The notes below the pieces were generated by a model. It was not told where the DNA came from. It saw only the letters and a list, made by a program, of their open reading frames with translations, and searched no databases. A stretch of 64,000 nucleotides of DNA, from contig OZ244050.1 of assembly GCA_965215115.1 (NCBI GenBank), forward strand, positions 2,418,001 to 2,482,000, given 5' to 3'. Both the position numbers and the translations under genes were made by a program. The DNA is from CALDTK01 sp965215115 (lineage in GTDB: Bacteria; Bacteroidota; Bacteroidia; Chitinophagales; Saprospiraceae). Below are positions 1 through 9,364 of this stretch, piece after piece (within the stretch, counting starts at the first letter, position 1; every line of letters starts with the position of its first letter).

Positions 1-314
1 CATGTGAGGGATTGGAGGTGCAACTCGTTGGGTCGAGCGGGACCTTCGACGTGCTGGCGGAGCTGTACGGGCGAGTTTTGGCGCAAGCTGTCTGGACGCT
101 CGACCCGGTGCAGGTGCGCAACTTATATACCGAGAGCGCGGGGATGACCGAGGCGGAGCGTTTTGCGGACACGCGTATACCGGACGACCGCGCGGACATG
201 ATCGTGGTGGCGCTGGGGCTGATCGACTTCGTGGTGGAGAGGCTGCCGCAGGCGCAGGTCGTGACCTGTGCGTACGCCCTCAAGGAAGGGGCGCTCATGG
301 AGCTCCTGGCCTAA
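1..314 (+). CDS. Ppx/GppA phosphatase family protein, C-terminal end (partial)
   Basis: The reading frame is open from the window edge to a TAA at 312-314, so only the last ~100 residues are present. They contain the glycine-rich GSSGTFDVLAEL segment that in exopolyphosphatase/guanosine pentaphosphatase (Ppx/GppA) proteins forms part of the ASKHA nucleotide fold, a RADMIVVALGLIDFVVER helix and a terminal YALKEGALMEL, all in family order. The family hydrolyses polyphosphate or pppGpp in the cytoplasm; substrate cannot be judged from this piece. It carries two copies of the dispersed hairpin (75 and 160). An ABC exporter follows on the same strand about 40 bp on. Confidence 0.75.
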   Translation, partial: CEGLEVQLVGSSGTFDVLAELYGRVLAQAVWTLDPVQVRNLYTESAGMTEAERFADTRIPDDRADMIVVALGLIDFVVERLPQAQVVTCAYALKEGALMELLA

Positions 315-356
315 CAACCGCGCGCGACTTCCGCGGGTTTGCCGCACGTACCTGCC

Positions 357-2112
357 ATGGCTGAGACTCCCGAAGAAATTTAGTTACGGCCTGCTCGGGC
401 GCATCATCCGCGAGGCGCGGCCGTACCGTGGCCTGCTGATCATCTCGGCCGTGCTCGCGATCGCCTCGGCGCCCATCTCGGCGGCGCGGCCGTACCTGGT
501 GCAACTGATGGTGGACGACTACATCATCGAGTTCGACCTCGCCGGGCTGCAGCGCATGACGCTGCTCGTGATCGGGTTCACGGTGCTCGAGGCCATCGTG
601 CGCTACGCCTTTACTTATATCACGAACTGGCTCGGGCAGAGCGTGGTGCGGGACCTGCGGGATAAGGTCTTCCGCCACATCCTGTCAGTTTACGCCTCAC
701 GTACTTCGACCGTACCCCGATCGGGACCTCGACTACACGTACGATCAACGACATCCAGACGATCAATACGGTCTTCACCGAGGGTGGCGTGTCGATCATC
801 GCGGACATGCTCGTGGTCGTGGTGGTGCTCGGGCTCATGCTCGCGATCGACTGGAAGCTCACGCTGGTGTGCCTCACGACGGTGCCGCTGCTGATCTGGG
901 CGAGCTACCTCTTCAAGGAGGCCGTCAAGGAGTCGTTCCAGAACGTCCGTACGCAGATCGCGCGGATGAATGCCTTTTTGCAGGAGCGAATCTCGGGGAT
1001 GGCGGCGGTGCAGGCCTTCAACGCCGAGCGCCAGGAGGCGGCGAAGTTTAAGGTTATTAATCGCGAGTACACTTCGGCTAATCTGCGGTCGATCTTCTAC
1101 TACGCCATTTTCTTCCCGGTGGTCGAGATTCTGTCGGCGGCGAGCCTAGGACTGATGGTCTGGTGGGGCGCGCGTGGGGTGATCGGTGGGCGAGGTAAGT
1201 CTGGGGGTCCTGGTGGCGTTCCCGATCTACCTCAACATGCTGTTCCGGCCGATCCGGACGCTGGCCGACAAGTTTAATACGCTGCAGATGGGGTTGGTGG
1301 CGGCGGAGCGTGTATTTGGCCTACTCGACCGCGACGATAAGATCACGGATGAGGGAACGCACGCGCCCGATGAGATCCGGGGCGACATCGAGTTCGACGA
1401 GGTCACCTTCGCGTACGTGGAGGCGGAGTGGGTGTTGGAGGAGGTGAGTTTTAGCCTTTCGGCAAAACAGACTTTGGCCATCGTGGGCTCGACCGGTTCG
1501 GGTAAGTCGACGATCATTAATCTGCTGAACCGCTTTTACGAGATTCAGCGCGGGGAAATCCGCCTCGACGGCAAACCGCTGCCGGAGTACTCGCTCGAGT
1601 ACCTGCGTTCGCGCCTGGCGATCGTGCTGCAGGACGTGTTCCTGTTTGGGGGCACCGTGGCTGACAACATCACCCTCGCCGACGACAGCATCTCCCGTGA
1701 GCGCGTCATCGAGGCGGCCAAGATGATCGGGGCGCACGACTTCATCATGCGGCTGCCCGACGGCTACGATCACGTCGTCCACGAGCGGGGCGCGACGTTG
1801 AGCATGGGGCAGCGGCAGTTGATCAGCTTCGTGCGCGCGCTGGTGTTCGAGCCGGACATCCTGATCTTGGACGAGGCAACGAGTTCGATCGACCCGGAGT
1901 CGGAGGCGGTGATCCAGTACGCTATTGAGAAGTTGATCGAGAAAAGAACTTCGATTGTCATTGCGCACCGCCTGGCGACCATTCGACACGCGGATAAGAT
2001 TCTGGTGTTGGATAAGGGGAGGGTCGTGGAGTTCGGGACGAGGGAAGAGTTGTTGGGGATTGAAGGGGGGCACTTTCGGGAGCTGTGGGAGCTGCAATAT
2101 GTGGGGGCGTGA
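357..2112 (+). pseudogene. ABC exporter (fused membrane and ATPase domains), frame-disrupted
   Basis: Three reading frames together spell one ~580-residue type I ABC half-exporter. An ATG at 357 (MAETP) meets a stop at once unless one C near 368-371 is removed, after which KKFSYGLLGRIIREARPYRG runs on. A second break lies at about 688-690, where sense moves to the frame giving LTYFDRTPIGTSTTRTIND. A third lies in the G run near 1190, restoring EVSLGVLVAFP. The six-helix membrane domain is followed by Walker A GSTGSGKST (~1490), signature LSMGQRQL (~1800), Walker B ILILDEATSS (~1860) and H-loop IAHRLAT. All ATPase motifs are intact, so the breaks are either recent or assembly indels, two of them in homopolymers. 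Substrate unknown; lipid or multidrug export is typical of the family. Confidence 0.75.
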
Positions 2113-2121
2113 GGGGGGGGA

Positions 2122-3282
2122 TTACTGAAAGATCTGGTCCCCACAGCGACTGTCTAGCGCTAACGTTTGAAGAAGGTGTCGTTTCGAGACTTTATCGTAC
2201 AGCATCACGAATACCTGTTCACCGTAGGTGTCAATGTCGTTGACGCGGAAGCGGCGCCAGTCGTAACGGGCGAGCCGATATTCGACATTGAGGTGGGCAT
2301 CCCGCTTCTCAATGTAATTATACGGCTCATTGATGTCGGCGAAGCGGCCGTCGAAAACGTAAGACTTGGTAATGTAGCCGTCGCCTGCGGACTTTATAAT
2401 ATCTATGGGCCGAGCGTCTGCATCCTCGAGTGTCCACGCCTCAATCGTTTTTCCCGACGTATCGGTAACGACTACGTCTCTGCCATTGCTAGACAGCAAC
2501 CCTTTGGGGTGAGGTAGGCCAGCGGGTAGAGTGCCCATAAAGTTCCACGCAGTGTTGCTATCGACCCTGAGTTCTGTAAAGTGTCCCTTCAGTATCCATT
2601 CATCGTCCTGTCGTTGATATTTACTAAATGCATAGGTTGACGTATCGAAAACGGCTTGTTCTTTAAGGTCAATGAATATGTTTTTTGATGTAAGTGCGTT
2701 AGCTCTTGACGACCCATGGATGAGATCCATTTGGTTCCGAATAAGCGCTGCGTCACATAGCTTTAGGTCGTAGTCAAATGTCATTGTATACATCATATTT
2801 TCGAATGCCCACCCCTCTCTAACGGGTACTCCTTCTGCAATAACTGCCAACATGAGTTCTATTCGACCGGATTTTCTGTCATGGTGGAGACCGCGAACTG
2901 TGAATATTGTATGTGTGCACAAAACGGAATCTAACACTGATGTGCGTCGTTTTATCGATGCTGAGGATCCTAATAATCTTTTAATAAACAAGTCTCCAAC
3001 GCTATCAATTTGAGCGAATGGCAGCCTCGAAATTAGCTCTCCATTCGAGTTAATCATTACGACATCTAAGTATCCAATATTTACTACATGGCGGTTGGCA
3101 CTGATTGTAACTCCTGAGCCCCACTCATTTAGTGTAGTTCGAGATGCATGACTTGATGCGTCCAATTTAATGGGCACTGGGTTTTTGTAGCAACTATTAA
3201 CGGCGGTGGCACTCGTCTGAGCGAGCACCACCGCCGTGAACAGCACTGCAAAAAATATGCAGAAATTCCGAACGTGTGTCAC
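2122..3282 (-). CDS. Secreted protein of unknown function
   Basis: I do not recognise this ~386-residue protein. A GTG at 3282 starts an N-terminus with a hydrophobic core (FCIFFAVLFTAVVLAQ) that looks like a signal peptide; the frame is open further upstream but overlaps the preceding lipoprotein gene, so the internal start is preferred. The body is rich in beta-prone segments, such as GDGYITKSYVFDGRFADI, and could be a propeller, without a diagnostic motif. Base composition is visibly lower in G+C than the neighbours and no dispersed hairpin occurs in it, which suggests transfer. It lies 36 bp after the lipoprotein gene and ends 9 bp from the convergent ABC exporter. Confidence 0.6.
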   Translation of the reverse strand: MTHVRNFCIFFAVLFTAVVLAQTSATAVNSCYKNPVPIKLDASSHASRTTLNEWGSGVTISANRHVVNIGYLDVVMINSNGELISRLPFAQIDSVGDLFIKRLLGSSASIKRRTSVLDSVLCTHTIFTVRGLHHDRKSGRIELMLAVIAEGVPVREGWAFENMMYTMTFDYDLKLCDAALIRNQMDLIHGSSRANALTSKNIFIDLKEQAVFDTSTYAFSKYQRQDDEWILKGHFTELRVDSNTAWNFMGTLPAGLPHPKGLLSSNGRDVVVTDTSGKTIEAWTLEDADARPIDIIKSAGDGYITKSYVFDGRFADINEPYNYIEKRDAHLNVEYRLARYDWRRFRVNDIDTYGEQVFVMLYDKVSKRHLLQTLALDSRCGDQIFQ

Positions 3283-3317
3283 GTAATTACGTGTGAAAGT
3301 TTGTGGAATACAAGGTT

Positions 3318-3677
3318 CTACCCTGCTGGTTCTAGTGGCGCCGGAGCGTTGCGGTCGTAGCAAGTCGCGCTAGGATTTGTTCGGCACGTGTAGTTGTATC
3401 CGCCGTCGTTGTTGGGTGTAGGATCTGCTGTGCGTTCGCCGTAGATTATTGGGCTCCTGCTTTGTAGGACATCTGGAGCATCGTCCGTCTGGAGAACGCT
3501 TCCGTCCGCGAGGTAAGTGAAGGTAGTGGTGATCACGCGATCATTGACAGCGTCCGTGAGTACGACGCGATCGACCCGATTCTGGGTGGTGGCATCCATA
3601 TCGGATGCTGTAGTGTCTTGGCAGGCCGCCACGGCAAACGCAGCGATACACGCCAAGCTTGGTAGTAAGGTTCTCAT
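3318..3677 (-). CDS. Small lipoprotein of unknown function
   Basis: A 119-residue protein beginning MRTLLPSLACIAAFAVAACQ, a signal peptide ending in a lipobox-like AVAAC with Cys-19 as the probable lipidated residue. The mature part contains TFTYLADGSVLQTDD, similar to the short tail motifs of Bacteroidota surface lipoproteins, and two further cysteines near the C-terminus. It precedes the unknown secreted protein on the same strand and probably forms a two-gene unit with it. Its composition is lower in G+C than flanking core genes. No family is assigned. Confidence 0.6.
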   Translation of the reverse strand: MRTLLPSLACIAAFAVAACQDTTASDMDATTQNRVDRVVLTDAVNDRVITTTFTYLADGSVLQTDDAPDVLQSRSPIIYGERTADPTPNNDGGYNYTCRTNPSATCYDRNAPAPLEPAG

Positions 3678-3964
3678 GTGTGTTTTTTGAGAAGAAGAAG
3701 AAGAATGGTTGTCGGTAGGTTTAACGCCCCCCCCCCAACATGTTCACGCATGCAGTGCATTATTTTGCGTGTATGGCAAATTTACGCATTTTATGTGTCT
3801 TGTAGGCTCAAGGGCACATATGCGTTTATACGCTGGCAACGGCGTTGTCGCTGTCAAGGGAGATCAGGCCAAAGACTCGAAATGTATGATGTGAGCCCTC
3901 GACGTACGCCCCCCCGTCACTGTCCGCCCTCAACTACCCCCACCCACCCCGCGTTACTCCCCCG
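3678..3964. other. Intergenic region with a poly-C run
   Basis: The 287 bases between the divergent lipoprotein and membrane-protein genes hold a run of ten C (about 3726-3735), A+T-richer sequence around 3760-3830 that may contain promoters, and no convincing ORF or RNA. It is the left edge of the triplicated block that begins at the next gene. Confidence 0.4.
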
Positions 3965-4426
3965 ATGCTCCATCGCGCCCGCTCCGTCCGCCCCTCCATC
4001 GGCTCCGCCATCGTCGGGGTGTTGGTCTTCGCCCTCTTCGTGTGGCTACTGCTCAAGATGGCCGCCTTCGCCTTTAAGCTGCTCCTGTTCGCCGGGCCGC
4101 TCCTTTTGGTAGCCGCGTTCTTCATCGACCGCGAGACGGTGCTCGGGTTCTTCCGCTGGCTCGGGGCGACGTTCCGGGCGGACTTGTTGCGGGGCGTGCT
4201 GTATGCCGTTTTGGCGATAGCCGCCTACCCGCTCGTGTGTGGCTACCTGTTCGGCAAGGCGCTGCTCAAGCGAACGGTGCGTAGGAAGGTGGCCGATTTG
4301 CAGGACCAGATGCGGCAGCGGGGCGGCTTCCCGGGGGCGGGCGGGCCGGGCCTCGGCCACGAGGACGACGGCTTCGAGACGGTGCAGCGCGAGGGCGGGG
4401 TGGTGATTAGGATTCCGCGGGAGTAG
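3965..4426 (+). CDS. Small multi-pass membrane protein, unit A
   Basis: A 153-residue protein with about three hydrophobic segments (IVGVLVFALFVWLLLKMAAF, LLLFAGPLLLVAAFFI and LYAVLAIAAYPLVCGYLFG) followed by a basic then glycine-rich cytoplasmic tail ending GGVVIRIPRE. I know no function. Two near-identical paralogues start at 8843 and 16641, always directly before a GT2 glycosyltransferase, so it may work with that enzyme at the inner membrane (inference from synteny). A hairpin copy (GGC-GATA-GCC) lies inside at 4208. Confidence 0.7.
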   Translation: MLHRARSVRPSIGSAIVGVLVFALFVWLLLKMAAFAFKLLLFAGPLLLVAAFFIDRETVLGFFRWLGATFRADLLRGVLYAVLAIAAYPLVCGYLFGKALLKRTVRRKVADLQDQMRQRGGFPGAGGPGLGHEDDGFETVQREGGVVIRIPRE

Positions 4427-4456
4427 TCTCCGCCACGTGACCCATCTTGCCGGCGC

Positions 4457-5599
4457 ATGAAGCACTGGCCGCTCTCCATAGTCGCGTTGGCGCTCGCTGG
4501 CGGGTACGCGGCCATCCAGATGCGGTTCGTGCGGGCGTGGCGTCGGGTGCGCACGGAGGTACAGCCAGCCGCGACGAGTGATGGGCTACGGCAATCCTGG
4601 TCCATCGTCGTGGCCTGCCGCAACGAGGCGGCCAACCTACCCCGGCTTTTCGCCTCCCTCCAGCCGCAGCTCTCGGACCGCGTCGAACTCATCGTCGTCG
4701 ACGACCACAGCACCGACGCTACCGCAGCCGTGGCGCGCGCCCTGCCGCGCGCCCGCGTCCTGTCCATGCCTACCGGCGGAGAGGCTCACGCGGTGGGGAA
4801 GAAGGCCGCTCTCGCGCACGGCATCTCGCAGGCGCGCGGCGAGTGGATCGCGACCCTCGACGGCGACGTCGGGGTGGGGCCGCGGTGGCTGGCGACCCTA
4901 GACGCGCATACGACGGGTCGCGTAGCCCTCGCCGCCCCCGTGCACCTCGCCCACGGCGAGACGTGGTTCGGGCGCTGGCAGGCGCTCGACTTCTGTGGGA
5001 TGATGCTGATCACGGGGGCCAGCCTGCAGATCGGCAGCTTCGCGATGGGCAATGGCGCCAATCTAGCTTTCGCCAAAACAGCTTTCGACAGGGTCAATGG
5101 CTACGCCGCCGAGACGGGCGCCGAGTCCGCGAGCGGAGACGACATGGTCTTGCTCGGGAAGTTGCTCGAGCGTTTTCCCGGAAGGGTGACCTTCGTCAAA
5201 ACCCCCGCCGCCGCCGTCGTTACCGCTGCGCAACCCACGCTACGGGCCTTCGTCCTCCAACGCTGGCGCTGGTCGGCCAAGACGGGCCTCAATCAGCAGC
5301 CCGCCCTCACGGCCACCCTGGCCCTCGTGTGGGCGTACCACGTCGGCCTGGCGCTCGGTGTGCCGCTGGCCGCGTCCGGGGTGCTACCGCGGGGCGTTTT
5401 GGCGACAGCCTGGGCCGTCAAACTCGCCGCGGATTACGTCCTACTGCGCGAAGCCACCCGGCACTTCGGGCGCGTGAGCCTGCTCGACGCGACCTACCCC
5501 CTGCAGTCCGTCGCGCACGCGCTGTACGTCGCGGGCGTCGGGGCCCTGGCGCTGCTCCCGCTCGACTACGAGTGGAAGGGGCGGCGGTGGCGGGTGTAG
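4457..5599 (+). CDS. GT2 family glycosyltransferase, unit A
   Basis: A 380-residue membrane-anchored processive-type glycosyltransferase. An N-terminal hydrophobic segment precedes the GT-A core: SIVVACRNEAANLPRL (nucleotide binding), VELIVVDDHSTD, the metal-binding TLDGDV (DxD-like), the acceptor/base motif SGDDMVLLGKLLERF and QRWRW, which corresponds to the Q/RxxRW motif of cellulose- and hyaluronan-synthase-like enzymes. Two or three C-terminal helices end in LPLDYEWKGRRWRV. It should transfer sugar from a nucleotide donor at the inner membrane; the product is unknown. Paralogues at 9365 and 17163 carry a longer insert after the first motif. Four hairpin copies lie in this gene. Confidence 0.85.
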   Translation: MKHWPLSIVALALAGGYAAIQMRFVRAWRRVRTEVQPAATSDGLRQSWSIVVACRNEAANLPRLFASLQPQLSDRVELIVVDDHSTDATAAVARALPRARVLSMPTGGEAHAVGKKAALAHGISQARGEWIATLDGDVGVGPRWLATLDAHTTGRVALAAPVHLAHGETWFGRWQALDFCGMMLITGASLQIGSFAMGNGANLAFAKTAFDRVNGYAAETGAESASGDDMVLLGKLLERFPGRVTFVKTPAAAVVTAAQPTLRAFVLQRWRWSAKTGLNQQPALTATLALVWAYHVGLALGVPLAASGVLPRGVLATAWAVKLAADYVLLREATRHFGRVSLLDATYPLQSVAHALYVAGVGALALLPLDYEWKGRRWRV

Positions 5600-5603
5600 A
5601 TCT

Positions 5604-5936
5604 TTACTCCAGCCTCTCGTCTCGGATCAATTGGTTGATCTCCTCAGCGGTGTAAGATTCGCGTTCCGTTTTGGAGTATAGCACGAGTAGGTACGCGGCT
5701 TCATCGATTATGATATAATAAATGAGCCGGAAGCCACCGGACTTTCCGCGGTTAGCGTCTTTGTTGGCGAGACGCACTTTATACGCTGGGTAGGTGGTTC
5801 CGGAGATTCTGTCGCCGGGTTCCTCGTCGTTAGCAATGGAGATGGCTGCGGCCTTGACCTCGGCACCGGTAGAGGGGAAGCGCTTCTTGAGCTTGCGAAG
5901 GCTTCTAGTAAAAAACTTCGATGACTCAACCTTCAT
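5604..5936 (-). CDS. RelE/ParE-superfamily toxin, unit A pair 1
   Basis: A 110-residue protein starting MKVESSKFFTRSLRKLKKRF, with the family core RLANKDANRGKSGGFRLIYY and LLVLYSKTERESYTAEEI. This GKSGGFR-IYY pattern marks the RelE-like toxins of COG4737/PF06296 type, which in characterised relatives cleave mRNA at the ribosome. The start codon lies inside the end of the antitoxin gene (11-bp overlap), the usual arrangement for translational coupling; a longer upstream start would read into the antitoxin. It ends 5 bp from the convergent GT2 gene. Nearest paralogue is at 18340. Confidence 0.75.
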   Translation of the reverse strand: MKVESSKFFTRSLRKLKKRFPSTGAEVKAAAISIANDEEPGDRISGTTYPAYKVRLANKDANRGKSGGFRLIYYIIIDEAAYLLVLYSKTERESYTAEEINQLIRDERLE

Positions 5937-6174
5937 GGTCGTCCTCGTTTGCCTCGTCTTCCTCGTCACAAATCTTCAGTAGCTCTTCGAAGGACACCGT
6001 CCGCCCCGCCCTTATGTCTTCGAGCGATTTACGCATCTGCACCAGGGGCGGGTCTTGGCTCGCCTCCCACAACGCCTCCTCCATATCCTCGAGGCGCTCG
6101 TCGTCGGCCTCGTCGATGAGGGCGCGCATTTTGGCGCGGAGTTGTTGGTACTTGTCGAGGTGGAGCTGCGTCAT
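5926..6174 (-). CDS. Cognate antitoxin, unit A pair 1
   Basis: An 82-residue acidic protein, MTQLHLDKYQQLRAKMRALI to the acidic C-terminus EEDEANEDDHEG. It contains ALWEASQDPPLVQMRKSLED and IRAGRTVSFEELLKI, the pattern seen in short antitoxins partnering RelE-type toxins. The ATG at 6174 is chosen because the paralogue at 18901 starts at the same residue and a TACCTTCG promoter box sits a few bases upstream. Neutralisation of the overlapping toxin is inferred from gene order. Confidence 0.7.
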   Translation of the reverse strand: MTQLHLDKYQQLRAKMRALIDEADDERLEDMEEALWEASQDPPLVQMRKSLEDIRAGRTVSFEELLKICDEEDEANEDDHEG

Positions 6175-6205
6175 GGCGGTACGAAGGTAGGGCATCAGAG
6201 GGGCT

Positions 6206-6559
6206 TTACCCTACGTCGGATGGCGGTTGCTCTCCTGGCAACTCCTGGATCAGCTCATTGATCTCGGCCGCGCTCAGGCTCGCAGTATCCGACTTTGAGT
6301 AGATCGCGATGAGGTAGACGGTGTCCTCGACCACCACCACGTACACCACGCGGAAGCCGCCGGACTTCCCGCGGTTGGCGTCGCGGTTCGGGAGGCGGAC
6401 CTCGTAGGACGGGAGGGTCGTCCCGGAAACACGGTCACCCGGGAGCTCGCCGTTCGCTAGCGTAATGATGAGTTGGCGAACGGTGGCGGCGACTGAACTG
6501 TAGGACTTACTGAGGCGCTTGATCTGCTTCTCGAACGGTTCGGAAATCTTAACCGTCAC
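6206..6559 (-). CDS. RelE/ParE-superfamily toxin, unit A pair 2
   Basis: A 117-residue RelE-type protein starting MTVKISEPFEKQIKRLSKSY with core RLPNRDANRGKSGGFRVVYV and YLIAIYSKSD. It overlaps the end of the upstream antitoxin by 11 bp. It is a close paralogue of the toxin at 18931, while its N-terminal third differs from the pair-1 toxins. Ribosome-dependent mRNA cleavage is the expected activity by family. Confidence 0.75.
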   Translation of the reverse strand: MTVKISEPFEKQIKRLSKSYSSVAATVRQLIITLANGELPGDRVSGTTLPSYEVRLPNRDANRGKSGGFRVVYVVVVEDTVYLIAIYSKSDTASLSAAEINELIQELPGEQPPSDVG

Positions 6560-6794
6560 GGTCGAGCTCGTCTAAGGTTTCTAAGAACTTGTCCATTGGA
6601 ATGGTGCGCCCCTGCTTCACGGCTTGGATCCCCTGTGCGAATAGTACGTACGGCGCCTCCTCCGGGTCGTCCTCCTTGTCGACGACGTCCAGCACAGCTA
6701 GCAAAGTCTTAGTGTCAGCCTCGTCGATGGCGCGCTTGAGGCGCTCACGGAACAGGTCGATCCCGGAGCGGGTGGCGGGGGCGGTCTCGGTCAT
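6549..6794 (-). CDS. Cognate antitoxin, unit A pair 2
   Basis: An 81-residue acidic protein beginning MTETAPATRSGIDLFRERLK and ending MDKFLETLDELDRDG. The first ~27 residues and the upstream TACCTTTA-TTCCC-ATG arrangement are shared with the antitoxins at 19277 and 19891, whereas the C-terminal half diverges. The promoter box lies 5 bases before ATG, implying a leaderless or nearly leaderless mRNA. Confidence 0.7.
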   Translation of the reverse strand: MTETAPATRSGIDLFRERLKRAIDEADTKTLLAVLDVVDKEDDPEEAPYVLFAQGIQAVKQGRTIPMDKFLETLDELDRDG

Positions 6795-6984
6795 GGGAAT
6801 AAAGGTAGGAAGTGTTGTGACACGTGGGGCGCAGAGAGGCGGTGGTCGCGCGGCCCCCGGTCTCCGCGCCGGGCGCGCCCACCGCAACTCTGCGCCACCT
6901 AAGCGCCCAGCGCGCAACTCAACTCGCCCACTGTACTCGGCACGCCCGGCCCGGAGACCGGGAGCCGCGCGCCGAGCACGTGTC

Positions 6985-8784
6985 CTACGCCTCCCGAACC
7001 GCCGCCAAGAACTCCCCCTCCGTCATCACCCTTACCGTGCCCAGCGCCTCGGCCTTCTTCAGCTTCGAGCCGGCCTTCTCGCCGGCCACGAGGATATCCA
7101 ACTTAGCGCTCACGCCGCTCGCGTTGCGCGCGCCCGCAGCCTCGGCCAGGGCCTGCGCTTCCTTGCGGCCGATGGTCGTGAGGGTGCCGGTGAAGAGGAT
7201 CGTCTTGCCGGCGAAGGCCCCGTCCGCATTAGGCACCGCCGGCTTGTCCTCCGCGGTCTGGCGCATGTTGACCCCGAGCTCGGCCAGCTCGTCCATCATG
7301 CGGCGGTTGTGCTCCAGGGCCCACCAGGCCATCATGTTGTCGGCCACCGTCTGGCCCATGCCGTGGAGCGCGAGGTAGCGCTCGGGCGGCCACTCGGCCA
7401 GCTCACGAACGTCGGTAACTTGCTCGGCGAGCATCCGGGAGGCCGTGCGACCGACGTGGTGAATGCTCAGCGAATAAAGGAGTCTCTGGATGGGATTTTG
7501 TTTCGCCGTTTCAATCGCCGCCTTCAGATTTTCTACCGACCTTTCTTTGAATCCTTCCAGCGCTAATATCTCCTCGTACGGCAATCGATAGATATCCGGC
7601 AAGCCGGTGATAAAGCCGTTTTCGCGAAAGCGCAACAACTGCTTTTCGCCCAAACCATCGATGTCCATCGCGTCTTTCGATACGTGGTGAATAAGCCGCG
7701 CGATGACCTGCGCCGGGCAATCATTATTGATACACAACCACCGCGCCTCGCCCTCGGGTCGGACGATCGGCTGGGCGCACTCCGGACAGCGCTCCGGCCA
7801 CCTGACCTCTTGTTGCGTCCCATCGCGATACTCCGGCAGCGACTTCACGATGTAAGGGATGACATCGCCCGCGCGCTCCACCAAGATCCTGTCCCCGAGT
7901 CGAATGTCCTTGTCGCGGATGAAGTCCTCGTTGTGCAAGCTCACGTTGCTCACCGTCACCCCGGCCAGGGCCACGGGCGTGATCCGCGCCACCGGCGTCA
8001 CCGAGCCGATCTTCCCGACCTGGAAGTCGACCTGCTCCAGGGTCGAGGTCGCCTGCTGGGCGGCGAACTTGAACGCGATCGCCCAGCGCGGGTGGTGACT
8101 CGTGTTCCCGAGCCTGGCCTGGAGCGAGAGGTCGTCCACCTTCACTACCATCCCGTCCAACTCGTACGGCAGGTCCACCCGCTGCGCTTGCATGCTTTCG
8201 CAAAAACTCGCCACCTCCTCAATCGTCTCGCACCTGCGCATGTAATCACCGGGGATCAGGAAGCCGAGCCGACCGAGCGTCTCTACGGAAGCGAAATGAC
8301 TCCCGAGTGCCTGGACCCGATCTTGGCCCTCCGCATCGACGCCGTAGCCTAGCGAATAGACGAAGGCATCCAGCTTCCGCTCGGCCGTCTCCTTCGGGTC
8401 TTTCATCCGCAGGGCGCCCGTGGCGGCGTTGCGGGGGTTGGCGAAGAGCGACCCGCGCTCGGCAGCGCGCAACTCGTTGATGAGCGCGAAGCGATCCTTA
8501 CGGATCAGCGCCTCGCCGCGCAACTCTACTCGTGACATGCCGAGTTGACTGAAGGCAGCCCGGAGCGGCACCGAGGGCAGCGTCCGCAGGTTGTTGGTGA
8601 CCTCCTCGCCCTCGGCGCCGTTGCCGCGCGTGGCCCCGCGCACGAACAGGTCGCCCTCGTAGACGAGCGCCACCGAGCCGCCGTCGTACTTCGGCTCCAC
8701 CGCGAAGGTGAGCGGGGCGTCCGGGGCGAGATTTAGGTAGCGGCGCACGCTCCCAGCCCAATCCTGGCGGCCTTCAGCAGACAT
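6985..8784 (-). CDS. NAD-dependent DNA ligase, N-terminally truncated copy 1
   Basis: A 599-residue LigA lacking the first ~116 residues of the full copy at 20284. It keeps the adenylation-site VEPKYDGGS (Lys-32 here, Lys-142 in the full copy), the OB fold, the four-cysteine zinc finger (CPEC and CINNDC), helix-hairpin-helix repeats and a C-terminal BRCT domain (GKTILFTGTL). Missing are domain Ia (YYVLDDPLISDREYD in the intact gene), which in characterised LigA binds the NMN half of NAD+, and the start of the nucleotidyltransferase domain. The new start ATG at 8784 lies at the duplication junction behind a GAGG. It may be inert, or limited to sealing pre-adenylated nicks. Confidence 0.85.
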   Translation of the reverse strand: MSAEGRQDWAGSVRRYLNLAPDAPLTFAVEPKYDGGSVALVYEGDLFVRGATRGNGAEGEEVTNNLRTLPSVPLRAAFSQLGMSRVELRGEALIRKDRFALINELRAAERGSLFANPRNAATGALRMKDPKETAERKLDAFVYSLGYGVDAEGQDRVQALGSHFASVETLGRLGFLIPGDYMRRCETIEEVASFCESMQAQRVDLPYELDGMVVKVDDLSLQARLGNTSHHPRWAIAFKFAAQQATSTLEQVDFQVGKIGSVTPVARITPVALAGVTVSNVSLHNEDFIRDKDIRLGDRILVERAGDVIPYIVKSLPEYRDGTQQEVRWPERCPECAQPIVRPEGEARWLCINNDCPAQVIARLIHHVSKDAMDIDGLGEKQLLRFRENGFITGLPDIYRLPYEEILALEGFKERSVENLKAAIETAKQNPIQRLLYSLSIHHVGRTASRMLAEQVTDVRELAEWPPERYLALHGMGQTVADNMMAWWALEHNRRMMDELAELGVNMRQTAEDKPAVPNADGAFAGKTILFTGTLTTIGRKEAQALAEAAGARNASGVSAKLDILVAGEKAGSKLKKAEALGTVRVMTEGEFLAAVREA

Positions 8785-8842
8785 ACCTCACCCCTCGACG
8801 GAGGTATTCAACTAGGCCTTTGCGCCCCGCGTTATTCCCTCG

Positions 8843-9307
8843 ATGCTCAACCGCGCCCACATCGTCCGTCCGTCCGTCGGCTCCGCCATCGTCGGGCTAC
8901 TGGTCTTCGCCCTCTTCTTCTGGCTGCTCTTCAAGATAGCGGCCTTCGCTTTTAAGCTGTTGCTCTTTGCTGGGCCGCTGCTGTTGGTCGTGGCGTTCTT
9001 CATCGACCGCGAGACGGTGCTCGGGTTTTTCCGCTGGATTGGGGCTACGTTTCGGGAGGATTTTTTGCGCGGGTTGCTCTATGCCATAGTGGCCGTTGTT
9101 GCCTACCCATTGGTGTGTGGCTATCTCTTCGTCAAGGCGCTCCTCAAGCGGACGGTCCGAAAAAAGATGGCCGACTTCCAGGAGCAGATGCAGCAGCGGG
9201 GCGGCTTCCCGGGGGCGGGTGGCCCGAGTCTCGGTCGCGAAGACGACGGCTTTGATACCGTCGAGCGCAAAGGTGGTGTGGTGATCAAGATTCCGCGGGG
9301 GGAATAA
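8843..9307 (+). CDS. Small multi-pass membrane protein, unit B
   Basis: A 154-residue paralogue of the protein at 3965 with the same three hydrophobic segments and glycine-rich tail ending GGVVIKIPRGE. Its translation appears identical to the unit C copy except at one position (KIAAF here, KMAAF there). Divergently placed 58 bp from the truncated ligA start; this gap is the duplication junction. Function unknown. Confidence 0.7.
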   Translation: MLNRAHIVRPSVGSAIVGLLVFALFFWLLFKIAAFAFKLLLFAGPLLLVVAFFIDRETVLGFFRWIGATFREDFLRGLLYAIVAVVAYPLVCGYLFVKALLKRTVRKKMADFQEQMQQRGGFPGAGGPSLGREDDGFDTVERKGGVVIKIPRGE

Positions 9308-9364
9308 TACCTGCGTATCCAGTGCTTTAGCGCGGATGGTGCAAGACGATACCTTGCGCCGCAA

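Noticed and set aside
7563..8352. Open frames on the strand opposite ligA, repeated in all three units
   Set aside because: Their repetition merely follows the ligA duplication; composition is His/Arg/Leu-rich with no start signals.
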